64,000 bases of DNA from Gilvibacter sp. SZ-19 (GCF_002163875.1 NZ_CP019333.1:812864-876863); one strand, 5' to 3'. Positions 26,977 to 39,707 are shown, counted from the stretch's first letter. Notes: generated by a model not told the origin, from the sequence alone. Translations and numbers: made by a program.

Positions 26977-29900
26977 TTAGTTCCCAAAATTATATCGTAA
27001 CGTCAGTCCTGTACGGATCGTTGTCTGCGGAAAGGCTGTAGAAATAGCGTATTCCGAGAAGGTGTGATCGTAATAGAACAAGGCCGTTAAATTCTTGCTC
27101 AAAGCGTAATCTGCCGTAAACTGCAAGCCGTAAATGGTTTGCCCAGCAGTCACCTGATTGTTTTCAATATCCAAATAACGAATAATGGTCTTGTTGTCTC
27201 TTATTGAGGCATCTAATTTAAAGTTCAAGTCACTTTTAAGGATCTTCTTCTTGCCTCCAAAGTTGGTACCTATTCGGAGATCCTTGATGCGATACCCTAA
27301 TCCGAGGATGTATTCTGTTCCTTGGATCTCGGTCAACAAGTTATTTGCAAAGCTAAGCGATAAAGCGCGATCTGTACGAACTTCTGCCAAAACTTTCACC
27401 GAATTCTTCATTTCAAAATCAACCTTCACTAACGGACTGAATTGCTCCGTCAAGTTTACGTTAGATAAGATCAATCGGTTCTTGAAGTTCCCGGCCTGAT
27501 CTACTGCCGTAGGATTGTCCTCGTTAAAGTCCAAATTGCTCTGGAACTGATTCACGGTATAACCTGCACGATATCCATGCTGAATAGAGAAACGCTTAAA
27601 ATTCTTCTTGAACCACTTCAAGCGCATCAGTCCCGTATACTTGACATCCCAATTAGGCAGTGGCACATCTCTAAAGAGTCCCTTGCGCACATCGTTGGCG
27701 TCCTGCCCGGTATAGGCCGAAAGGAATGCCGGCAAGAGCACTTCTTGGTTATTGCGCCCAAATCCGACTGGGAAGCCAGTAGATGGATCTCTCGGGAAGT
27801 CATCCGTTCCGTAGAAATCACGCGCCAATCGCTCCGCAACAACCAAACGATTGCTTCTAAACTGATTGAAAGTCTCCGAATTGAACTCATCGCTGCTCTG
27901 GAAAGCCGTGCGAATAAGCATGGTCGAAATATTGAAGTTCCCAAAAGTGTTTGGAGTCAAAGATTCGTACAGTCCGTCTTGTACAATATAGTTCTCTGCA
28001 TAAGACTCAGACAAAGTGCGATTACCGTTCAGATCGATCTTTAGATCCGGAAGGAACTCAAAGGTCATCTGGTAATCCAACTGATTGTTCTTGGTGGTGG
28101 TATACTGCTGGTTGAATTCTGGGAAAATGGTAAGCCAACCCTTACGTGCGGCAAGGGCACGCACATCGGCCTGACTACCAAAGACAAATCCAGTAGTTGG
28201 TTTTAAGGTTCCTATAAATCCAATAGATTGCAAGTAACCCGGCAAGAAAGTACCTCGGTTCTCTTGGTAGTTGAACTGCGCACGTTTAAGACCAGTTACA
28301 ATTCCGATTACAGTATTTAGAGCCTTATCTCCAGCAGAGAGTTTCGACTTTGGTTTACCATCGGCATCGGCATCGTCGGCACCGGCACCCGGAGGGCCTC
28401 CTGCAACACCACCGCCGCTAGCATTTCCACCTTTAGCGTTTCCGCTGCTAAATACAGAGCTGCTCGGAGTAGCAGAATTTCCATCGTCGCCCGGAGCTTT
28501 CTTTTTCTTCACTCCTAAGTAGCGATAGAAACTGGTAAAATCTAAGGTCGAATTAATGCGGTGTGTGCTCGCATTCTGAATCGAGTTACCCAAATTATAA
28601 GTTTCCGTCACCCCGTCCGTAGTAGTGATGGTAATATTGTCGTAAAGATCAGATCCGTCTTGCCATTGGTAGTCTCCCGTATAGGAATAGGTTGCCCTAA
28701 TGAACTCCAGGAATGGGAATTTATTGAACGGCAGATCGTAATTGAGCTGTAAGGATTGGAAATGTCGGTTGGGTTCCCCAAGGTCAAAGAAGCCATCCCA
28801 AACTCCTGAATCAGGATCGTCTATGAGTCCTCCATCGTTCAAGAAATTATTGACAAAGTTGTTTCGGTTCGAGTTGAAATTGAATCGCAAGGACTTGGTC
28901 AAATTATAATTAAGCGTGAACTGGAAGTCGAAGGTGTAATTGCGTTGATACAATACCGGTAAGCCCAAGGCGCCTTCTGGCAAGTTGATCTCTCTGAACT
29001 TTTGTGAGTTGAACTGTCGCATAAAGCCGGAATTGACCGTTAAACTTGTAGGCAGATAATTTACGTTCAGATCCTTTAAGAATCTCCAATACCTACCTCT
29101 AAAGAGCGAGTCGCTTTTCTTAAAGGGTTCAAAAGTTTTCTGCGGAAAGTTGAAATTATAAGTACCTCCCAAGTTGACATTCTGACTCAGGGATTCCTCG
29201 ATCTCAAAATCACGATGGTTCTCTTCGTTATAGCTGTAAGAGAAGGTAAAGTTCTCAATGTCATAAGGCATTGGAGTCTTTTCGGTAGTGCGATCCTTAC
29301 GCACTCCGATAAAGTTGATACTCTCTCTTTTGGTGTATTCTGTAGATTGACGCTGACGCGCATCGCGCTCGGCATCGGTAACCTCATTCTCCAGGCTTAC
29401 ATCCAATTCCACATCAAGGAATTCTGGATCGTATTTCGGCGTTACCAATTGCTCGGAACGTCCGTAGTTGAACGGCAGTTGAACACCCCAAGATTTAGGC
29501 AACAATTGCCCGAGGTTCACATTGGTTACTAAGTCGTATGATTGTACATCCTCTAAGCTACGCTCCAATGGTCCTTGCTCTAAAGAACCAAAACCAATGG
29601 TCGAACGCTGCCCACTTGCGCTAACGGTAGCGAAGTCTGCGATATTGGCATCCATATTGGCAATGGCTGCCCATCCGCCGCTGTTCTCCAAGTCAGACAA
29701 ACGCAATTCGTTGAACCAAACCTCTCCAGCAACTTCGCGGTTCGATTGGTTCTTAAGCCCGAGCATAATGGTACGTACTGCACCAAAACTCGGATTACCT
29801 TTGATCCCGATTCGCATTTCGTTCTCAGGACCTACATCGCCGCCAAGCTCGGATTCTGTAAAAAAGACCTCATCCGCAGCAGATAAACCTAAAGCATTTA

Positions 29901-32900
29901 CGCGGGCCTTGACCTCCTGTAATAGCGTAAGGGGTAAATTCAATCGGTTTTCAATTGGCCAAATACCTTCAGGGTCTGAAGTTCCAAAAGAAGTAGTATT
30001 TAGCGGGATCTGAATCTCGTAGTAATTCTGCGAAAGGTCATTACCCAATCGCATAAAGGCCACTAGTTCTCCGTCTGCCAAAGGCGTTTCTGTAGCAATG
30101 GATTCTGCGTGTAAGAACATCTCCAAGTTCTTGTACTGACGCATGTCCACATTAAAGTTCTTATACACCCCACGACCATCTCCTGGTTCGAGCCCAACGA
30201 CCCTAATAGAGAGCGATTGCTCGTTTTGACGAATGTTATTGTTATTGTTTACCAGCTCCTCGCGCTGCACTCCAGGAGGCAAAACATAAGGAATTGGAAC
30301 ACGGTTCTCATTCTGTTCAATGCTTACCGCTTCTGTCTCGAATAAGGTATCGTCTCCTTCGTTATCCTCTCCGGTAATATCCAAAGTCTCCAAATAACGA
30401 CGGTAGTCACCGCGCACCAGGTCAAGGGTTCCAAAACGCAAGACTGTGTTCTGCTGGAACTCTGACAAATACATACGCATGAAACGGATCGAACGGAAAT
30501 CTGCAATACCGTTCACCGCACGATCTGGCGCACTGATAGGGATCTTGTATTGGATCCAACGCACCGGAATGTCTGTATTGTTCTCTAAGGTTACCACCAA
30601 TTCTTTTACGTCGGTGATATAGTCTTGAGACGCTCCGTTAATACTGGTGTTGTTCTCTACACTCATACCTGGATAGATAGGCACTTCATATTCGAAGTAG
30701 CTGTCTACGGTATTCATGGTGTTATCTCTGTTGATGTCTTCTACATCGGGCTGTGGTGTTGCCCCGCGATTGGTATTGGTCACCGCTTCTGGGGAGTTAC
30801 CTTCGTTTCCGTTGTATTGTTTGTATCGGTCAATGATGTTACCCTCCGCCTGTAAGAAGAAAACATAGTTGTCATTGGCAGGATCCTCTAAGCTTGCAAA
30901 AGCTGGGAAGGTAGCTGCCTCACCCGCATCGTTAATACCGTCATAACCGATATCCTGATTCTCTCTGTCTGGTCCTGTAGTATCAAAAGTGTAGATAAGC
31001 GATTGTTGTGACGGCACTTTACCGTAAACCGTTGGAATCGTATTGGAAGTACCTCCGTCTGCCGGAAGTCCGTTCTCGTATTGCTTTCTACCGTCTTTAA
31101 GAATATCCTCAGAAATATTACCCAAGTTAAAGGTCAATTTTCCACGATCGGTAAGACTGGTGTCATGCGCATACGGGTCCATAAGCCAGAATTGGATGTA
31201 TTCCACGTTGGTTCTTTCAAAATCCGTAGAGGTCAATTGTCTCGAGATACCTCCAAATCGGCTACCAGGATTTGGCAGCGTATTGGTTCCTCCGGCTTCT
31301 GGGTTATAGTTGTATGGTCCACGTTCTCCTGGGAAATACGCAAGGTCTAAAGAAAACAAAGCTTGTGTTTGCCCCTGTACAATGTCGACTTCTGGGAAGA
31401 TCTCGTCTATAAATACACGTCTGGTCGCAAAACTTGACAGATCGTCGTCGGTAATTCCATCTGGTCGCTGACGGCTGTAAAAGATAGGGTCAATGGTATA
31501 CCAGGCTAGCTTGGCGCGGTTGTAGTTGTAGGCCAAATCGCCATTGGGCAACTCTCCTCCAAAACCAACTGGTGTACTAGATAAGAACCAGCTAAGCGGG
31601 GTTTTAATATCTAAGGCAGTTTGAGCTCCTTCAAAGTCGTCCACATAAGTAGTCACCGTACCATCGAAATTGCTCACCTTAGGTGCTCCTGCAAAGAGAT
31701 AAGCAAATTCCCCTCGTAAGGAAACATTAGATTCCACATCGGTATCGATGTTTGGCAGGTGATTCACCATGCGTGTTAAGAACGGAAGTTGAGTCGAATA
31801 ATTCGCGTTCAGCCCAACGATGGTATTGTTAATTGGCTCGTAACTGTAGTTCGCCTTTTGGGTGATCGGGCGCTCGTTCAAGTTCAAATAAGTAGCACCA
31901 ACCATAAAGTTCTCGTTGAACTGGTGCTCAATATTCAATCCTGTAAATCGACGTGTTTGCTGACCAAAAACAGAGTTGTTCTCCGTAGTGATCTCAATTG
32001 GCGTATTACTGTTCAACAAGGCTTGATCCAATATCTGGACACGTCCTAATTGATAGTTCACGGTATAGTCTACTCCTTCTACAAGCACACGTCCTCCGGC
32101 AGAAACCGTTACCGAACCTTGAGGGATATTGAATCCTCCAATAGGGATTCCATCTCCTGCAGAGGACTTATAACGTCCTTTTAACTGGAACTTGTTCTTC
32201 TCACTCGCATTTTGCTCTGCAAAGGTCTTGGTAGAGGCGTAAAGCTCGCGGAAAACGTATTGGTTCTGGTTGGCGTTATAGGTAGTAGGCACATCGTAAT
32301 TCTCCGAAGCTAGGTTATTTCCTAATTTGTTGAAGAGGTACTCACCAAATGGTTCCACCTTAGTAAAGATGATGCGTCCGTTTTGCTGATCTACGGTTAG
32401 CCCCGGAACAAAATCGAAGAAACCGTCTCCTTCTGCAACCGGGTCGTTGTTGTAGTTCAATTGATCCAGGTCAAAAACACGTAGTAGTGTGGTTTGCTCA
32501 ACATCTTCCGGTAGTGGAACAGCTGGAGTCAATCCACCTCCTGGTGCTTGCGTAATGTAATTCAAAGGAGAAGGGTCCGTGTACAAAATGTTCATTCTAA
32601 AATCGTCGCGCTCCAATTGGAAAGCACCCAGATTATAGATGTTCTTCATCATCAGATCCCAAGTTGGGGTCTCTACATTGATGATATTACTCTTAAGCAA
32701 TTTTAGAACGAGATTCTGCGGAGAGCCTTCTGCAAAGACCACATTATCGTCAATTCCGTCTACGTTTACGTCGTTTCCTCCGGTTTGGTCTACGTCGCTG
32801 CTGTCGTTGATCCCATCGCCATCGCTATCGGTTCCGTTATCGTTGACTCCATCGCCATTGATATCCACATCGGCAATGTTCGGAATACCATCCATATCGT

Positions 32901-34374
32901 CATCTGGGTTAGAACCTGTAGAGTTCACCCCGTCGTTAGAGAATTCTCCAACCTGATAAACGCGACCATTGATGGTATACTGGAATGCTACTGCCAAAAC
33001 CTCATCATTACTCAAGCGTTGGCTCAAGGAAACGTAACCGAGTTTTGGGTGTAAGGTATATTCGTTGGGTTGCAGCTTCCGCGCATTCTCTTGCTTGGCA
33101 TAATCGATTCCCTCGCGAACAGGCAATCCGCCAAATCCTGCTTCTACCGAAGCCACATCGCGAATCGCATCGTTCAAGATACTTTCTGCCGGCCCGTTAA
33201 TTCCAAAGGGGTTAAAGTCGTTGTTGGAGTTGTCCGGCAAGGCAGACGGAGCAGCATTGATAAAGCCCGGTGGCACTGTTAGTAGTCCGATCTTATCCGG
33301 ATCTGACTCTCCTAGATCCTGCAAGGCAACAATGTTTCTAACATTCTCGGTGTTCTGCGTTCTATTGGTAACCCAAACTTCTGCCCGGGTAATTTGGATC
33401 TGTGTGTTTATAAACGGATACTGCTCTAAGTTGGCGTCGTAGCGATCTCTAAAGTATTGCGAAAGGAAAAAGTGACGGTCCTCGTCATAATCTAATGCGA
33501 AGATCTCAAAATCTGTTACGGTAGCACCACCTTCTGCCACAACCGTTCGCGTTTCCGATTGCTGCTCAGAGAAAACCCCTGTGATTCGCGTTTTACCAAA
33601 TTGCAATTCGGTCTTTACCCCGAAAAGCGATTGAGCTCCTGTGATAAGACTTGTGTTTAAAGGCAGAGCCACGTTACCTACTTCGATCTTGCGAACAATA
33701 TCGTCTTCTGTAGGTGTGTATTCTAATTTGATCTGATTCTGGAAATCAAAGGTCGATTCTGTATCGTAGTTCGCCGTTACTTGCAAACGCTTCCCGACCT
33801 TCCCTAACAAACTCAAAGAGATGCGTTGGTCAAAATCAAAGGTTAGGTTCCTTCTGTTTCTCGGCGAAAAAGCTGGGTTATCTTGCTTTGTGAACAAGAG
33901 CCCTAAATCCATTTCAATAGATCCTTGTGGGATCACCTCTATAGTGTTGCCTCCAAATACGGTCTCGAAGAAATTTGAGTTTACGTAAAAGTTGGGCAAT
34001 AAATTCTTCTGATCTTCTTCTGAGCCGTCTTTTTTACCATCGGCAGCGTCGATCTTGGTTTTAAAGTACTCCCGCATGGATTCCTGCAGGACCAGATCGT
34101 GGTATTCGTCTGGAGTGAGTATGGTTGGATAGGTGATATCAAAGGAACCAACTTTCTGGGTGTAGATATAGCGGTCTGTGATCGGATCGTAGGTATATGA
34201 ATCTTCCACACTGTTGGTTGGAAGTTCCATACGACCCATGACAAAGCCAGTCTTAGTAGAGTCCGTTACGGTTTCCGCTGGATCCTGTGCTAGTGTTGTT
34301 GCGGTGGTTAGTATGCTAAAAAGGAATATCAGGCCCTTAAGCAGCCTTGCCTTGCGGTAATGTTCCCTGTTCAA
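26977..34374 (-). CDS. sprA: SprA, T9SS outer-membrane translocon / gliding motility protein
   Basis: 2,465 residues, the size of SprA. A signal peptide at the N-terminus (cleavage near TLAQ) is followed by repeated beta-rich SprA blocks such as [20 protein letters not shown] and the ending [14 protein letters not shown]. SprA forms the single-chain large beta-barrel through which T9SS cargo crosses the outer membrane. Residues about 484-543 hold an Asp-rich DxDGDG-type stretch resembling thrombospondin type 3 calcium-binding repeats. Residues about 1958-2015 are a Gly/Ser/Ala/Asp-rich low-complexity loop. The gene starts three bases after ruvA and is followed by gcvH. Its likely cargo includes the giant repeat protein at 1-5322. 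Confidence 0.97.
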   Translation of the reverse strand: MNREHYRKARLLKGLIFLFSILTTATTLAQDPAETVTDSTKTGFVMGRMELPTNSVEDSYTYDPITDRYIYTQKVGSFDITYPTILTPDEYHDLVLQESMREYFKTKIDAADGKKDGSEEDQKNLLPNFYVNSNFFETVFGGNTIEVIPQGSIEMDLGLLFTKQDNPAFSPRNRRNLTFDFDQRISLSLLGKVGKRLQVTANYDTESTFDFQNQIKLEYTPTEDDIVRKIEVGNVALPLNTSLITGAQSLFGVKTELQFGKTRITGVFSEQQSETRTVVAEGGATVTDFEIFALDYDEDRHFFLSQYFRDRYDANLEQYPFINTQIQITRAEVWVTNRTQNTENVRNIVALQDLGESDPDKIGLLTVPPGFINAAPSALPDNSNNDFNPFGINGPAESILNDAIRDVASVEAGFGGLPVREGIDYAKQENARKLQPNEYTLHPKLGYVSLSQRLSNDEVLAVAFQYTINGRVYQVGEFSNDGVNSTGSNPDDDMDGIPNIADVDINGDGVNDNGTDSDGDGINDSSDVDQTGGNDVNVDGIDDNVVFAEGSPQNLVLKLLKSNIINVETPTWDLMMKNIYNLGAFQLERDDFRMNILYTDPSPLNYITQAPGGGLTPAVPLPEDVEQTTLLRVFDLDQLNYNNDPVAEGDGFFDFVPGLTVDQQNGRIIFTKVEPFGEYLFNKLGNNLASENYDVPTTYNANQNQYVFRELYASTKTFAEQNASEKNKFQLKGRYKSSAGDGIPIGGFNIPQGSVTVSAGGRVLVEGVDYTVNYQLGRVQILDQALLNSNTPIEITTENNSVFGQQTRRFTGLNIEHQFNENFMVGATYLNLNERPITQKANYSYEPINNTIVGLNANYSTQLPFLTRMVNHLPNIDTDVESNVSLRGEFAYLFAGAPKVSNFDGTVTTYVDDFEGAQTALDIKTPLSWFLSSTPVGFGGELPNGDLAYNYNRAKLAWYTIDPIFYSRQRPDGITDDDLSSFATRRVFIDEIFPEVDIVQGQTQALFSLDLAYFPGERGPYNYNPEAGGTNTLPNPGSRFGGISRQLTSTDFERTNVEYIQFWLMDPYAHDTSLTDRGKLTFNLGNISEDILKDGRKQYENGLPADGGTSNTIPTVYGKVPSQQSLIYTFDTTGPDRENQDIGYDGINDAGEAATFPAFASLEDPANDNYVFFLQAEGNIIDRYKQYNGNEGNSPEAVTNTNRGATPQPDVEDINRDNTMNTVDSYFEYEVPIYPGMSVENNTSINGASQDYITDVKELVVTLENNTDIPVRWIQYKIPISAPDRAVNGIADFRSIRFMRMYLSEFQQNTVLRFGTLDLVRGDYRRYLETLDITGEDNEGDDTLFETEAVSIEQNENRVPIPYVLPPGVQREELVNNNNNIRQNEQSLSIRVVGLEPGDGRGVYKNFNVDMRQYKNLEMFLHAESIATETPLADGELVAFMRLGNDLSQNYYEIQIPLNTTSFGTSDPEGIWPIENRLNLPLTLLQEVKARVNALGLSAADEVFFTESELGGDVGPENEMRIGIKGNPSFGAVRTIMLGLKNQSNREVAGEVWFNELRLSDLENSGGWAAIANMDANIADFATVSASGQRSTIGFGSLEQGPLERSLEDVQSYDLVTNVNLGQLLPKSWGVQLPFNYGRSEQLVTPKYDPEFLDVELDVSLENEVTDAERDARQRQSTEYTKRESINFIGVRKDRTTEKTPMPYDIENFTFSYSYNEENHRDFEIEESLSQNVNLGGTYNFNFPQKTFEPFKKSDSLFRGRYWRFLKDLNVNYLPTSLTVNSGFMRQFNSQKFREINLPEGALGLPVLYQRNYTFDFQFTLNYNLTKSLRFNFNSNRNNFVNNFLNDGGLIDDPDSGVWDGFFDLGEPNRHFQSLQLNYDLPFNKFPFLEFIRATYSYTGDYQWQDGSDLYDNITITTTDGVTETYNLGNSIQNASTHRINSTLDFTSFYRYLGVKKKKAPGDDGNSATPSSSVFSSGNAKGGNASGGGVAGGPPGAGADDADADGKPKSKLSAGDKALNTVIGIVTGLKRAQFNYQENRGTFLPGYLQSIGFIGTLKPTTGFVFGSQADVRALAARKGWLTIFPEFNQQYTTTKNNQLDYQMTFEFLPDLKIDLNGNRTLSESYAENYIVQDGLYESLTPNTFGNFNISTMLIRTAFQSSDEFNSETFNQFRSNRLVVAERLARDFYGTDDFPRDPSTGFPVGFGRNNQEVLLPAFLSAYTGQDANDVRKGLFRDVPLPNWDVKYTGLMRLKWFKKNFKRFSIQHGYRAGYTVNQFQSNLDFNEDNPTAVDQAGNFKNRLILSNVNLTEQFSPLVKVDFEMKNSVKVLAEVRTDRALSLSFANNLLTEIQGTEYILGLGYRIKDLRIGTNFGGKKKILKSDLNFKLDASIRDNKTIIRYLDIENNQVTAGQTIYGLQFTADYALSKNLTALFYYDHTFSEYAISTAFPQTTIRTGLTLRYNFGN

Positions 34375-34377
34375 TTG

Positions 34378-34959
34378 TTATAAGTTTTTTAAAGCTAGTT
34401 TGATGATGGATTCAACGCTTGCGTTCGGATCCTCTTGGACGATCTTATTCAGCACCTTGTCGGTCTGTTTTCGACTGAAACCAAGAGTCTCTAAAGCAGA
34501 TAACGCTTCATCTCTATTCGTATTGCTCGAAAAGTCCGAAACATCTTCCATTGCAAACACTTTCAAGATCTTGTCTTTCAAATCCAGAATGACGCGTTGC
34601 GCCGTTTTTGCACCAATTCCTTTAACACCTTGGATGACTGCAACGTCTCCCGTGGCAATGGCCTGCTGAACTTGCTTGGGTGGCAGGGACGACAACATGG
34701 TTCTGGCCGTGCTGGCTCCTACGCCCGAAACTGAGATCAATAACTTGAAAATTTCGCGTTCCGAAGGTTCGAAAAATCCGTAGAGCGTATGCGAATCCTC
34801 CCGCACTAATAAGTGGGTAAACAATTTTACATTTTCCGATTCAGGGAGTAAAGAAAACGTGTGTAATGAGATGTGAGCCTCATAACCTACTCCGTTGCAT
34901 TCCACTACAACAGACGTAGGCGATTTTTCAACTAGTCTTCCCTTTAAGTGGGTTATCAT
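34378..34959 (-). CDS. ruvA: Holliday junction branch migration protein RuvA
   Basis: 193 residues, normal for RuvA. MITHLKGRLVEKSPTSVVVE opens the OB-fold domain I; GVGASTARTMLS and VKGIGAKTAQRVILDL are the two helix-hairpin-helix motifs of domain II; the C-terminal domain III (about 145-193) contacts RuvB. RuvA tetramers bind four-way junctions for the RuvB motor encoded at 39704-40729. First gene of the sprA operon. Confidence 0.96.
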   Translation of the reverse strand: MITHLKGRLVEKSPTSVVVECNGVGYEAHISLHTFSLLPESENVKLFTHLLVREDSHTLYGFFEPSEREIFKLLISVSGVGASTARTMLSSLPPKQVQQAIATGDVAVIQGVKGIGAKTAQRVILDLKDKILKVFAMEDVSDFSSNTNRDEALSALETLGFSRKQTDKVLNKIVQEDPNASVESIIKLALKNL

Positions 34960-34980
34960 TCGCTAACTCTGATAAAAACC

Positions 34981-34988
34981 CAAATATA
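34981..34988 (-). promoter_or_regulatory. -7 element TATATTTG for the ruvA-sprA operon
   Basis: Perfect TAnnTTTG on the minus strand, 21 bp upstream of the ruvA ATG at 34959, giving a short leader. No clear TTG at the -33 position. Confidence 0.5.
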
Positions 34989-35023
34989 GCATAATTATTC
35001 ACATTGACTAGCCAGATACAGCG

Positions 35024-35054
35024 TTAAAAAGCAAGGGGTTTAGCCCTGCTTTTT
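35024..35054 (-). terminator. Terminator overlapping the malic enzyme stop codon
   Basis: Minus strand AAGCAGGG and CCCTTGCTT pair with one bulged base around a short loop containing the TAA stop, followed by TTTTTAA. Confidence 0.6.
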
Positions 35055-37340
35055 TGCCTGCTCCTTTGCGCGCTTTTCCTTTTGCTGCGCATCGATCACC
35101 ACAACAGCTACCATATTGACAATTTCTTCTACGGTAGCCCCCAATTGTAAGATGTGCGCCGGTTTCTTAAGACCAAGCATAATAGGTCCAATGGAATCGG
35201 CATCGTCAAACTCTTTGAGTAATTTGTAGTTGCTGTTGGCCGCGTCCAGATTTGGGAAGATCAGTGCATTGACCTTCTTTTTACCCAACTTAGAAAAAGG
35301 ATATTTGCTTCCACGCATTTCCGGGTTGAGCGCAAAGTCCGCTTGTAATCCACCATCCACACAGAGTTGTGGCACATCGCGATGCAAGATCTCCACCGCC
35401 TTGCGTACTTTCTCCGAGGCAGGATGTTTAGAAGAACCAAAGTTGTTGTAAGACACCATAGCCATGGTTGGGTTCACCCCAAAGAGCTGCATGGTATAGG
35501 CAGTCATATGCGCTATCTTGGCCAAGTCTTCTGCAGTAGGATCTATATTGATCGCAGTGTCTGAAATAAAGAGTGGCCCGCGTTTGGTTAGCATGAGGTT
35601 GGTAGTGGCCACCTTATCCACCCCATCAAAACGACCAATGGTCTCTATAACCGGTCGCACCACAGAAGCATAGGCTCTGGAATAGCCAGAGATCAAGCCT
35701 TCTGCATCACCTTCGTTCACCATCATACAGGCAAAATAGTTGCGCTCACGCATCAGTTTTTCGGCATCGTAAAGGGTTATACCACTTCTGCGACGCTTCT
35801 CCCAAAAGGTCTTGGCATAGGACTTTAATAGTGGTAAAGTTTCGTCGTCCTTTGGGTCAATGATATCGAGTTCTCCTTCAAAGTCGATCTCTTCCATCAA
35901 CTCCTTGATGGTCTCTTTGCGTCCTAACAGAACGGGAGTTGCAATACCTTCTTCGTATACGATCTGGGCTGCTTTTAATACATCTAAATGGTCTGCTTCT
36001 GCAAATACGATTTTCTTCGGATTGGTTCTGGCTCGGTTAATAAGCAAGCGCACGATCTTATTGTCGTTGCCCATGCGAGCAAGTAACTCATCCTCATAAG
36101 CCTGCCAATCTTTGATCGGCGCAGTGGCAACACCACTTTCCATAGCCGCTTTTGCAACTGCCGGTGGAATCGCTTCGATAAGCCTTGGGTCAAAAGGCTT
36201 AGGGATGATATAATCTTTACCAAAGTTCAAGCGGGTCTCTCCGTAGGCAATATTCACCTGCTCAGGAACCGGCTGTTTGGTTAATTCGGCCAAAGCCAAA
36301 GCTGCGGCCATTTTCATTTCTTCATTGATCTTAGTGGCCCGGACATCGAGCGCTCCGCGGAAAATAAAAGGAAAACCTAGTACATTGTTCACCTGATTCG
36401 GATTATCACTACGCCCTGTGGCCATGATAATGTCATCTCGAGTCTTGCAGGCCAGATCATAGGCTATCTCCGGATCGGGATTTGCCAAGGCAAAAACAAT
36501 AGGTTTGGCCGCCATGCTTTTAAGCATTTTAGGGCTAACAATATTTCCAATAGACAAGCCAACAAATACATCTGCATCTTTCAATGCCTCCTCCAGGGTG
36601 TCTATCTTTCGATCTGTAGCGAATTCTGCTTTCTCTTTAGAAAGTCCGTCTCGATCCTTGCGAATTACTCCTTTAGAATCGAGCATCACTATATGCTCTG
36701 GTTTAACGCCACATGCAATATACATGCGCGTGCAACTTACAGCTGCTGCACCAGCGCCAGAGATCACTAAACGCACCTCGTCGATATTCTTTTCTGCGAT
36801 CTCTAAGGCGTTCAGTAAGGCTGCTGTAGAAATGATCGCCGTGCCGTGCTGATCGTCATGCATGATCGGAATATCGAGTTCCTGCTTTAAGCGGGTCTCT
36901 ATCTCAAAAGCCTCAGGAGCCTTGATATCTTCTAAGTTGATCCCACCAAAGGTCGGAGCTATGCGCTTTACCGTTTCGATAAACTCATCTACATTCTCGG
37001 TATCGATCTCAATATCGAATACATCAATTCCAGCAAAGATCTTAAAGAGCAAGCCCTTACCTTCCATAACTGGTTTGGACGCCTCAGGCCCAATATTACC
37101 CAGTCCTAATACCGCTGTTCCGTTAGAGATCACAGCGACCAAGTTTCCTTTGTTGGTATACTTGTAATTATTCGACTTGTCTTTCTCTATCTCCAGACAA
37201 GGTTCTGCAACCCCTGGCGAATAGGCCAATGACAGATCGCGCTGGGTGCTGTACTTTTTGGTAGGAACTACCTCTATCTTACCCGGCCGTGGTTTGGCGT
37301 GATAATCAAGTGCTTCTTTTCTCTTGGTGGGTTTACTCAT
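35040..37340 (-). CDS. maeB: NADP-dependent malic enzyme with C-terminal phosphotransacetylase-like domain
   Basis: 766 residues. Residues 1 to about 430 are malic enzyme: SLAYSPGVAEPCLEIEKD, the metal-site region MHDDQHGTAII, and the nucleotide loop VISGAGAAAVSC. Residues about 435-760 are a phosphate acetyl/butyryl transferase-like domain (RKETIKELMEEI, VNEGDAEGLISGYSRAYASV), regulatory in MaeB enzymes of other bacteria. The reaction is oxidative decarboxylation of malate to pyruvate with NAD(P)H. It has its own -7 element and terminator, 82 bp after queG. Confidence 0.95.
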   Translation of the reverse strand: MSKPTKRKEALDYHAKPRPGKIEVVPTKKYSTQRDLSLAYSPGVAEPCLEIEKDKSNNYKYTNKGNLVAVISNGTAVLGLGNIGPEASKPVMEGKGLLFKIFAGIDVFDIEIDTENVDEFIETVKRIAPTFGGINLEDIKAPEAFEIETRLKQELDIPIMHDDQHGTAIISTAALLNALEIAEKNIDEVRLVISGAGAAAVSCTRMYIACGVKPEHIVMLDSKGVIRKDRDGLSKEKAEFATDRKIDTLEEALKDADVFVGLSIGNIVSPKMLKSMAAKPIVFALANPDPEIAYDLACKTRDDIIMATGRSDNPNQVNNVLGFPFIFRGALDVRATKINEEMKMAAALALAELTKQPVPEQVNIAYGETRLNFGKDYIIPKPFDPRLIEAIPPAVAKAAMESGVATAPIKDWQAYEDELLARMGNDNKIVRLLINRARTNPKKIVFAEADHLDVLKAAQIVYEEGIATPVLLGRKETIKELMEEIDFEGELDIIDPKDDETLPLLKSYAKTFWEKRRRSGITLYDAEKLMRERNYFACMMVNEGDAEGLISGYSRAYASVVRPVIETIGRFDGVDKVATTNLMLTKRGPLFISDTAINIDPTAEDLAKIAHMTAYTMQLFGVNPTMAMVSYNNFGSSKHPASEKVRKAVEILHRDVPQLCVDGGLQADFALNPEMRGSKYPFSKLGKKKVNALIFPNLDAANSNYKLLKEFDDADSIGPIMLGLKKPAHILQLGATVEEIVNMVAVVVIDAQQKEKRAKEQAKKQG

Positions 37341-37370
37341 CCCTGGAATTTTTTGATGCTATTCAAGCCA

Positions 37371-37378
37371 CAAATTTA
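37371..37378 (-). promoter_or_regulatory. -7 element TAAATTTG for the malic enzyme gene
   Basis: Perfect TAnnTTTG on the minus strand, 30 bp before the ATG at 37340. No well-spaced -33 TTG. Confidence 0.45.
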
Positions 37379-37422
37379 CCATTCCTACGGGCAAAAATGA
37401 CCACTTCTGTGGTATTTTTAGT

Positions 37423-38364
37423 CTATTGCGATGACGTGTCGCGATCTAAAAATGCAATGTTTCGCATAAGGCCAGTGTATTTAGTCCGTTTCACGGCACT
37501 CTTTTTAAAGAGTTCTCCAAAGACCTCTTCGGTGAGTTCTCGCCAAGCATTTTTATCTAACTGCAGCAATTCGGGTTTTGGATTAAACCTAGATTCCGAA
37601 TGCGGTTTACTAAATCTATTCCAAGGGCAAACATCTTGACAAACGTCACAGCCAAACATCCAATCGTCCATCTGCCCGGAAAAGCTTTTCGGGATAGCTT
37701 CCTTTAACTCAATGGTTGCATAAGAGATACATTTGCTACCGTCTACCACATAGGGCTTAATGATAGCTTGCGTTGGGCAGGCATCTATGCAGGCTGTGCA
37801 AGTGCCGCAATGATCAGTCACCGGGTGGTCGTATTCCAAGTCCAGATCTATGATCAGCTCGGCCACAAAAAAGAAACTACCCGTCTTCTTGCTGAGCAGA
37901 TTACTGTGTTTTCCTATCCAACCCAAGCCACTTTTGGCGGCCCATACTTTGTCTAAGACCGGGGCAGAATCCACAAAGACTCGCCCGCCTATCTCTCCGA
38001 TCTCTTCGCTAAGCACATGCATCAATTCCTTGAGCTTGTCCTTGACCACAAAGTGATAATCTTCTCCATAGGCGTATTTGGAGATCTTGAAACTGTCCTT
38101 GTCTTGTTTTTGCTGCGGATAGTAGTTATAGAGCAAGGAGACCACACTTTTAGCACCAGGCACCAAGAGGGTCGGGTCCAATCGCTTGTCGAAATGGTTT
38201 TCCATATAGGCCATTTGCCCGTGCATGCCTGCCTTGAGCCACTGCTCCAATCGCGGGGCCTCTTCTGCTAAAAACTCGGCCTTGCTTATGCCACAACTTA
38301 AAAACCCCAAGCGCTGGGCATGGGTCTTTATGAGTTTGGCGTATGTACTTTGATTTTGATTCAA
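37423..38364 (-). CDS. queG: Epoxyqueuosine reductase QueG
   Basis: 313 residues. It reduces epoxyqueuosine to queuosine in tRNA wobble positions, using cobalamin and two 4Fe-4S clusters. Cluster motifs [13 protein letters not shown] and [11 protein letters not shown] are intact, and [16 protein letters not shown] and [20 protein letters not shown] match the catalytic N-terminal part. The start overlaps the end of the P450 gene by four bases. Confidence 0.95.
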   Translation of the reverse strand: MNQNQSTYAKLIKTHAQRLGFLSCGISKAEFLAEEAPRLEQWLKAGMHGQMAYMENHFDKRLDPTLLVPGAKSVVSLLYNYYPQQKQDKDSFKISKYAYGEDYHFVVKDKLKELMHVLSEEIGEIGGRVFVDSAPVLDKVWAAKSGLGWIGKHSNLLSKKTGSFFFVAELIIDLDLEYDHPVTDHCGTCTACIDACPTQAIIKPYVVDGSKCISYATIELKEAIPKSFSGQMDDWMFGCDVCQDVCPWNRFSKPHSESRFNPKPELLQLDKNAWRELTEEVFGELFKKSAVKRTKYTGLMRNIAFLDRDTSSQ

Positions 38365-39707
38365 GACTCGTACTGGTGAAACACTAAGATAGCATCTTTT
38401 GGCTTCAAGGTGATCAAGGGTCTTATCTGTATGGGAGTCGTTTTCTCTTCTAAGCTAAAGGCGCTAAAGAGTTGTATCACAACCAAAATCATCTCGTACA
38501 TGGCAAAATTATTCCCTATGCACATGCGTGGCCCTGCGCCAAAGGGAAAATAATAGTCGCTGTGTTGTCTGGGTTGCTGCGGATCGAATCGGTCCGGATC
38601 GAACTCCAAGGGGCGCTCCCAGTAGGTTTCTGACCTGTGGATCTCATAAACCGAAAAGAGTAAAGTTGAATCTTCTGGCAAGCGGTAATCGCCTAAGTGA
38701 TCTTCTTTGTAATTCACCCGATCGATAAAATATGCCGGCGGATACAAACGCATAGACTCTTGCAAGACCTGCTGAATGTAAATGGCCTCTTTAAGCATAG
38801 TCATAATATCTGCGCCAGAACGAGTCAATGCAAGCGCCTCCTGCTGGACCTTCTGCAGCACCTGCGGATGACGCGCCAAAAGCTCACAGGTAAAGGTCAA
38901 AGCGTTAGATGTGGTTTCATGACCAGCAACAAAGAGAATCAAGATCTCGTCAATGAGTTGCTGTTCTTCTATTTCGGAACCGTCGTCATAGCGCGCATCC
39001 AAGAGCATGTCCAGTAGGTCGTCATAGCGCTTGCCACTGGCGCGACGCTGATTCACCAATTCCTTTAGGACTTTTCTGGCTTCGCCTACAGCATCTAAGT
39101 GCTTTTTAATCTTGCCACTGCTTTTAAACCACCAGACCAAGAAGGGTTGCCGCAGCTCTTTAACCATCATTTGTTGGGCCTCCTCTGTGGTGCGTTGCAA
39201 CTGCGCGATCTGCTCCGCAGTAACACCTCCGCTAAAAAGTGTTTTAATGACCGTTTGGAACGCCAGATCGTTGAATACCTCGTGTATGTTTGCTGCCTCG
39301 TCTAGCTTGATCTTCTGCAGTTCCACAGCAATGACCTTTTGCATGGTGTCTAACAACAATTGCAATTGCTTTTTGTGAAAAGCAGGCTGTATAAGCTTGC
39401 GCTGTCGCTGCCAATGATCGCCTTCGGCAGTTAACAAGCCCCGCCCTACATATTTGGCCAAATCCCTGGTTTGGATCTTGCTCTTCGTGTAATTGCGTTG
39501 ATTCTTCTGAAGGGTATAGCGCAAGTAATCTGCATTCTTAGAAAAGATTACGCTTGCCGCTGGGCCTATCCGAAGTTCAAAGGTATCTCCAAGGCGCTCA
39601 AAATTGGCATGGTGAAACGGCAATGGATTTTTGACAATGTTAGATGCGTGCCTTAAGAATCTTAAGAAACCGACTCGTGGAAAGTCTGTATTGAGCACTT
39701 TGGTCAT
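38361..39707 (-). CDS. Cytochrome P450
   Basis: 448 residues. The haem-thiolate loop [12 protein letters not shown] has the ligand at C396; the I-helix [10 protein letters not shown] provides the oxygen-activating Thr; ESMRLYPP holds the ExxR of the K-helix. No membrane anchor or fused reductase. The sequence resembles the CYP4/CYP102-like class of fatty-acid type P450s, but the substrate cannot be told. It is embedded between ruvB and queG, overlapping each by four bases, so it is co-translated with DNA-repair and tRNA-modification genes. No ferredoxin partner is adjacent. Confidence 0.93.
   Translation of the reverse strand: MTKVLNTDFPRVGFLRFLRHASNIVKNPLPFHHANFERLGDTFELRIGPAASVIFSKNADYLRYTLQKNQRNYTKSKIQTRDLAKYVGRGLLTAEGDHWQRQRKLIQPAFHKKQLQLLLDTMQKVIAVELQKIKLDEAANIHEVFNDLAFQTVIKTLFSGGVTAEQIAQLQRTTEEAQQMMVKELRQPFLVWWFKSSGKIKKHLDAVGEARKVLKELVNQRRASGKRYDDLLDMLLDARYDDGSEIEEQQLIDEILILFVAGHETTSNALTFTCELLARHPQVLQKVQQEALALTRSGADIMTMLKEAIYIQQVLQESMRLYPPAYFIDRVNYKEDHLGDYRLPEDSTLLFSVYEIHRSETYWERPLEFDPDRFDPQQPRQHSDYYFPFGAGPRMCIGNNFAMYEMILVVIQLFSAFSLEEKTTPIQIRPLITLKPKDAILVFHQYES

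Noticed and set aside
27577-28044. 155-codon plus-strand ORF inside sprA
   Set aside because: Shadow of sprA on the opposite strand, with no promoter or start context.
29522-30013. 163-codon plus-strand ORF inside sprA
   Set aside because: Antisense shadow of the conserved SprA frame; low-complexity Ser/Pro/Lys content typical of such shadows.
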